Assembly: GCF_000764305.2 (NCBI RefSeq) | Contig: NW_025934886.1 | Coordinates: 188,953 to 252,952 of the forward strand | DNA length: 64,000 nucleotides | Direction of reading: 5' to 3' | From: Hyalella azteca | Taxonomy: Eukaryota > Arthropoda > Malacostraca > Amphipoda > Hyalellidae | Shown here: piece after piece, positions 59,221 through 64,000 of the stretch | Layout: each line of letters begins with the position of its first letter | Position numbering within the stretch: the stretch's first letter is position 1 | Position numbers and translations under genes: made by a program | The notes under the pieces: model-generated | Databases searched by the model: none | Seen by the model: the letters and a program-made list of their open reading frames with translations, nothing else | What the model was told of the DNA's origin: nothing

Positions 59221-59824
59221 AGCTTGAACATTATTTTCGGCTACATCACAAATGAGTAATCCAGAGCGCAGAGGAGTTGTAGGTTGTTGCATCATAGAGG
59301 GCTTTGATTTTTATTTTTCCAATGTTACACAGAACTTCAACTTTTTTTGGCTAAGAATCGGAACGTTTGTTCACAAGAGGCTGCGACGTATATTTTTAAA
59401 ATGTGAATACAAATCTCTGTTTTCTGCTATGAAGCACACTAAAAAAATTTCGTTTGTTGCATCATAGATGGCTTTGATTTTTTTTTGTACCCAGAACGTT
59501 CTTTTGGCTAAGAATCGGAAAATACAAAGTTTGTAGTTTGTTCACGAGAGGCTGTGATTTATATTTTTTTAAATGTGAATTCAAAACTTTCTTTAAATTT
59601 GAATACAAAACTTTGATTTCTGTTATGAATCACAAAAAACTGTAGTTTGTTGCATCATACGAGGCTGTGATTTGAATTTTGTAAATGTTTCCATCTTTTA
59701 AATAGTCTTTCTATCCTCCTATTATCAAATTGCTAAAATACACGATAATTTCCGTTACTTTTGGGCGAACTATAAATAAGTGAACTGTTCGAACGGTTAA
59801 AAACCGCATTGAAGATGTAAATGG
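59221..59824. other. SPRTN 3' flank with short repeated blocks
   Basis: GTTTGTTGCATCATA, GGCTTTGATTT and GGCTAAGAATCGGAA recur two to three times between 59280 and 59680, suggesting two or three diverged direct copies of about 200 bp. No canonical AATAAA was seen near the stop. Confidence 0.5.
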
Positions 59825-59990
59825 AATTATGCGTGTGAGTTACGGGTTCGAGCTCCGGCTAGCTGTAAAGAATTCTTGTCGATGTCTGCAAGTTGGCCAG
59901 GGCGGTTAAAAATAACTAAACTGCATCAGTGACAAGCGTGTTCGAGACCCAGATATCTTTGAAAATGAAAATTCTTTGATGTGTCGCTGG
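59825..59990 (+). mobile_element. Decayed family 1 SINE
   Basis: Retains a B box (GGGTTCGAGCTCC), the CTGCAAGTTGGCCAGGGCGGTTAAA block and the GTTCGAGACC block in the order of the copy at 3061. The A box and tail are lost or unclear. Confidence 0.55.
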
Positions 59991-60309
59991 CTATGTTTAC
60001 GATTGACTAGTCATAGAATGATCAACAGCGATATTGGTATTTGCGGTTAAAAGTATTTAGCTGTGGCCTCATAGCAACGGTTCCTCAATTCACTAAACTA
60101 GACGAGTCCTATAACTCTGCATCGAACCTAGATTACTAATCTACTTACAAGCATCAATAAAAACCGTTAGCCGTTGCGAATGGCTGTCCTGAGGCTTCGT
60201 GACTTCCTTGTCGTGACCGGATTTTCTCTTAATTAATTGGCCGGATGGTCAATCATCCAATTCTAATTGGTAATTGATTGATACGAGTCCAGGCAAGCGT
60301 TGTGCAGAA

Positions 60310-60455
60310 CGTAATTCACTCAGAAATATGTACGGGTCATATTGTCTCCATAGTGACACGATTTCTGCGCGTGACACTGATACACTATTTGCCGAGCCAT
60401 ACTGGGGCAGGATGAACCACACGGGGGAAGAAAGTGCATCGATATTTGAATAAAG
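60310..60455 (-). repeat. Dispersed repeat family R1, copy d
   Basis: The reverse complement shows GTTCATCCTGCCCCAGTATG, GTATCAGTGTCACGCGCAGA and GTCACTATGGAGACAATATG, matching the block order at 23685. Confidence 0.65.
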
Positions 60456-60499
60456 TTCCATTAAGTTCTCTGAGTGCATAGTTGCCTGATGTCTCAATG

Positions 60500-61440
60500 A
60501 TAAACCAAGCCAATGTTCGAGCCATTACATATTTAATACATTATTGACATTATCCATCCCGTCGCACGCGATATATAATTTTTATTGTCTTGATGATGCG
60601 GTCGCAGTTAGGGAATGAATAAGTTCGTTCCTTCGAAACACGAGGAAGAAGAGAATATTTTGTTTTATCTATAGAAGCACTTAATTATGACAGAAATAAA
60701 TATTTGTGACGAAATGGTACTTGAATATGAAGAAAATTTAAATAGCAATTGGTGTGTCTGATTCGTCGCTATTGATCTAAATAGAAAGAAAACATTTTAG
60801 AAAAGAAAATTTATGCGTTGAAGATTCTACCAAAATGCTGCTGCATTGACACTTTTGGCCCGGAATTTAGCCTGGATTTTGACCCTAAATTTTCTACCTA
60901 CCAAATGGTAGCAACTTTTTACGCATAAAATCTTGCAATCTCAATGCAGGTTCTCATTGAAAGTTAAAGCTTTTCAATAACAATAAAAATTTTGAGCGCT
61001 AGCCTCGTCAGAATTTTTTATATTAATTTTTTCGATTTAGCACGCTAAATGCAAGTTCCATGGCAACCTTTTCAGGCATAAAACCCTCAAATCTCGCAGT
61101 CGATTAGAGTCTAATGACCATGCCGTCAAAATACAATTTAAATTGTACTCTGGTGAAGCAATGAAAGAAAAATATTCACAGTTTATATATAAATTATCTT
61201 CCAAATAAGCTTATCTTTTAACCAACTATCATGAAAAATCATTTGCGAGACGAACTACCGGTACCGTACGCATATTATTGGTTTATTTCCCTAGTTCTTC
61301 ATTACCATTTTACACTACTGATACAAGAACAAGTAATTTAGAAATGTCAACTCAGTTATTTGCTATTAGGGAATGAAAACAATTAACTGATATTAATGTA
61401 TTAACACATTTAATAAATAATGTTTCAATGCCTGTTTCAG
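60500..61440. other. No gene seen
   Basis: AT-rich sequence with no supported element. Confidence 0.4.
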
Positions 61441-61627
61441 AAATAGAATTAAATCTCAGTTTCAGTCGATCCGGCTCAACCGACCGACGGACAGAAGCTT
61501 ATAAGACAGCCACCCGCCGCCTTGTGGCTCAGTGCGCCTCAGGACGTCGTACGTGTTGGTGTATTAACTTGATCACTCCGCCACTTTCTATCGTCAGATA
61601 CTTGTTCAGCTGTGTCTTCACGGAACG
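61441..61627 (+). other. Possible exon of a gene to the right
   Basis: Bounded by CCTGTTTCAG and AACG|GTAAGC, noticeably less AT-rich than its surroundings and open in one frame (SFSRSGSTDRRTEAYKTAT and onward). No family resemblance. It could be a 5' UTR exon or chance. Confidence 0.25.
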
Positions 61628-61660
61628 GTAAGCAGCATTGAAAGTATGCCTCAGTCATGC

Positions 61661-61668
61661 TATAAAAG
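61661..61668 (+). promoter_or_regulatory. Possible TATA box
   Basis: TATAAAAG in a locally GC-richer setting, followed about 30 bases later by pyrimidine-rich sequence. Without a downstream gene it remains a suggestion. Confidence 0.2.
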
Positions 61669-61789
61669 TGGCTTTCTCTGAGTTTGTTACCTCTCTCTCT
61701 TTAGTCCATGGTTGCATAGGTTACACCACGGTCACCGGTTTCCCAGAAAGGTAACGGGAAACGTTCTCCGCACAACAGCCCTCAGGTGA

Positions 61790-62423
61790 AGTGCCAATCC
61801 CTGTTCTTTTTTTTCTTTTTTTTACGACAAAGTCGTTCTGCTTCAGTTTATCCTGTAGAAATTTGACTGAAGCTAGACGTTGTCTTTCTCGGAAATTCGA
61901 ATAAAAATTTCGCTCGGAATTTCAGGAATTGCAGTCGATTATTCCCCATGTTTTGGTCTTTTTAGACAATGAATGAGATAGTCGTACTGTCGTCATCTCG
62001 AGTCTCAAATGTTGGTGATTTTATATAATTAAATATTTTTATTTACAAGGTGCATTCACCATTCACAAATGTTTGGAATATTCGCACGTAGCGGTAGAAA
62101 CATAGGCTATGTTCTTTTTTCAATTTTTTCATATTTGATTGAACAGAATTTAATAACTTGTGTACTCTGTTCTGATAATTTAAAAGATCTTCGTTATTTA
62201 TACATATACTGTGGTTCTCTAAATTCTAGCTAACATAAACATATAGCTATAGATAATTTAATATCTAATTATTCCTTATTTTACGCTAATGTGAAAATAA
62301 CATTACTGAACTTCAAACTGTATAAAAAGGCCACTGGTAGAAAATGTGCATGAAACAGGTTTGTGTTTTGGCCAATGCAAACCTGCCGGGCCTTCACTGC
62401 CAAGCTCAAGGTCACTATCAGCA
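61790..62423. other. No gene seen
   Basis: AT-rich DNA without supported features. Confidence 0.4.
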
Positions 62424-62735
62424 TATGCGCATCCCGTAGCATAATAATCTGCGCATCCCGTAGCATTATTATATGCACATCCCGTAGCATTATGATCTTC
62501 GTAATCCGTAGCATAATAATCTCCGCATCCCGTAGCATTATTATATGCACATCCCGTAGCATTATGATCTTCGTAATCCGTAGCATAATAATCTCCGCAT
62601 CCCGTGGCATAAAAATGTGCACACCCCGTAGCATAATAGTATGCCTATCTCGTAGCATAATAATCTCCGCATCCCGTAGCATAAAAATGTGCACATCCCG
62701 TGGCATAATAGTATGCATGCACCGACGCAATCATT
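62424..62735 (+). repeat. 24-bp minisatellite, about 13 copies
   Basis: The unit is near GCGCATCCCGTAGCATAATA plus ATCT. Three variants (GCACATCCC, TCGTAATCC, CCGCATCCC) rotate to give a 72-bp higher-order repeat. The period keeps frames open on both strands (about 130 and 149 codons), which are not taken as genes. Confidence 0.92.
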
Positions 62736-62784
62736 ACGTCGTAGCATGGTTGTGACATGTGCATTTGCGAGTATACAGATGCAC

Positions 62785-62905
62785 GAGTCATATTGCCCCA
62801 ATATTGACACACTTGCTGCACGTAGCACTGATACAACCTTATGCCGGGCCTTACTAGATCAGGATGACCCACACAAGAGTTTAAAGTGCGTCGTTATTTG
62901 GACAA
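62785..62905 (-). repeat. Dispersed repeat family R1, copy e
   Basis: The reverse complement has GTGTGGGTCATCCTGATCTA, GCATAAGGTTGTATCAGTGC and ATATTGGGGCAATATGACTC. It lies immediately right of the 24-bp array. Confidence 0.7.
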
Positions 62906-63154
62906 AGTCTCATTTATTTCTCAGATTATAAATATTTAACTTGACTGCGTTAAGAACTAAAATGCATGAATGCCTACGTTTTATTATCACACAAAATACG
63001 TCAACACTGAACATGCCGCGACAGGAAAAGCGTATACGCAGTAAATTACGTGAAGCCAGAACAGTGTAGAAAGTATAACTTGAGCTGGCATGTCTGGGAG
63101 CTCCGGTGAGTAGATACAGTATATAGTGACAGTGTACAGGATATGGTGTACGGA

Positions 63155-63292
63155 GATGGTGTATAGAGGCTAAGTCATCACAGGAGATATAGTCTATACA
63201 GGCTAAGTCATCACAGTCAGGAGATATAGTCTATAGAGGCTAAGTCATCACAGTCAGGAGATATAGTCTATAGAGGCTAAGTCATCACAGGA
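63155..63292 (+). repeat. 37-bp tandem repeat, about 3.5 copies
   Basis: The unit contains GAGGCTAAGTCATCACAGTC followed by AGGAGATATAGTCTATA. Copies are near-identical; one lacks five bases. Confidence 0.9.
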
Positions 63293-63504
63293 TGCACGCA
63301 TCCTCTTACATTCACGATTGTTCTTCACGCAAACTCACGCAGCTGCTCTCGGCTCATCAGCTCGCAAGAAAATGTCTGTATGCAAATTAACCTTCAAATG
63401 GCCAGAAAAATTGATAAATAATAATTATTTACGGGGAATTATAAATGGCGAATTTTGTATGGGGAATTATATTTAACCTTATAAAAAAGTGTTTCGGTAC
63501 TATA

Positions 63505-63590
63505 TGTCTGCTCTCTGCTCGTGCTGTGGGCAAGAAAGTATGCCACAATTTGGACAATAATACCCATTCAATTTTTTCAGAGTGCATGTG
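63505..63590 (+). repeat. Dispersed repeat family R1, copy f (partial)
   Basis: Carries GCTCTCTGCTCGTGCTGTGG, ATTTGGACAATAATACCCAT and TTTTTCAGAGTGCATG, as at the right ends of the copies at 23685 and 13239. Confidence 0.55.
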
Positions 63591-63764
63591 TTTTTGATAT
63601 ATTATTCGCCATCTTTTTATAGAAGCTTATCATAATTCTCCTCAATGCACTGCATGATATTTTGCTTGCAATGCGATGTTATCTTTACATCCTTATCACC
63701 CTTGCTCGCTACCTTCAAGTGTATTAAGTTAATGGATCAAGATAAGGAAACCTCAGAGAAATTA

Positions 63765-63895
63765 ATGGCTCATTCTGTCCATAAACTGACACACTTACTG
63801 CACGTAGCGTTGATACGCCTTTTTATCGGGTCAAACTGGGTCAGGGTGACCCGCACAATGACAAAAATGCATTACTATTTTGACGAGTCATATTT
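63765..63895 (-). repeat. Dispersed repeat family R1, copy g
   Basis: On the plus strand it reads CTGACACACTTACTGCACGT, AGCGTTGATACGCC and CAGGGTGACCCGCACAATG, close to copy e at 62785. Confidence 0.65.
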
Positions 63896-64000
63896 ATGAG
63901 TGTAGCTAGAGCGAGATAAATTCATTATTATGCGATTCAAAATTAGTTTTGTTTAGTGAAATTGATCAAGCTTGTTCCGGTCTTGAAATCTTATCCTGGA

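Noticed and set aside
62281..62755. Overlapping 130- and 149-codon frames on opposite strands
   Set aside because: Both come from the 24-bp array and neither has unique sequence with coding character.

Overview
This is eukaryotic nuclear DNA from an invertebrate, most likely an arthropod; a crustacean would fit, but the sequence does not prove it. The reasons are AT-rich non-coding DNA, GT-AG introns, animal gene families (UGT, GT10 fucosyltransferase, SNRNP48, TMEM69, SPRTN) and a dense, mixed load of retroelements: CR1/Jockey-type LINEs, a Penelope-like element, tRNA-derived SINEs, foldback and TTAA-flanked elements. No bacterial operon, CRISPR array or plasmid feature is present. All gene models were assembled by hand from reading frame, splice-site and phase agreement.

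Layout. 1-0.75 kb (+): last exon of a UDP-glucuronosyltransferase. 1.2-3.7 kb (-): rearranged CR1-like LINE with a SINE inside. 4.1-5.2 kb: two end-to-end copies of a transposon whose clean copy lies at 37.2-38.3 kb. 8.9-10.7 kb (+): three 5' exons of an unidentified gene. 11-13.4 kb: minisatellites and a second LINE 3' end. 14.8-16.0 kb (+): catalytic exon of a GT10 fucosyltransferase. 17.1-24.4 kb (+): C-terminal part of an SNRNP48-like minor-spliceosome protein; its second intron holds a decayed Jockey-like LINE with a nested SINE and a 1.5-kb minisatellite. 25.5-26.1 kb: TTAA-type miniature element with a hAT-like one inside. 27.1-30.2 kb (-): an unrecognised cysteine-rich, probably zinc-binding protein of about 634 residues, convergent with the SNRNP48-like gene. 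30.3-36.2 kb: no gene seen. 36.3-40.2 kb (-): TMEM69. 38.5-39.4 and 46.8-47.5 kb: LINE C-terminal fragments. 48.0-59.2 kb (+): a complete seven-exon SPRTN (Spartan DNA-protein crosslink protease) model of 832 residues. 59.2-64.0 kb: no gene, but tandem arrays and dispersed repeats.

The genes do not form a pathway. UGT and the fucosyltransferase are secretory-pathway glycosyltransferases, SNRNP48 acts in the nucleus, TMEM69 is a predicted membrane protein (probably mitochondrial), and SPRTN acts at replication forks.

The most unusual features concern repeats that meet splice sites. An inverted dimer of Penelope-like 3' ends, with a 12-bp target duplication, begins about 15 nt inside SPRTN intron 1. 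A 21-bp minisatellite starts exactly at the SPRTN exon 5 splice donor, so each unit carries a donor-like copy. A SINE ends in a 19-nt tail identical to the 3' region of the resident LINE. I did not find a convincing new multi-gene system.
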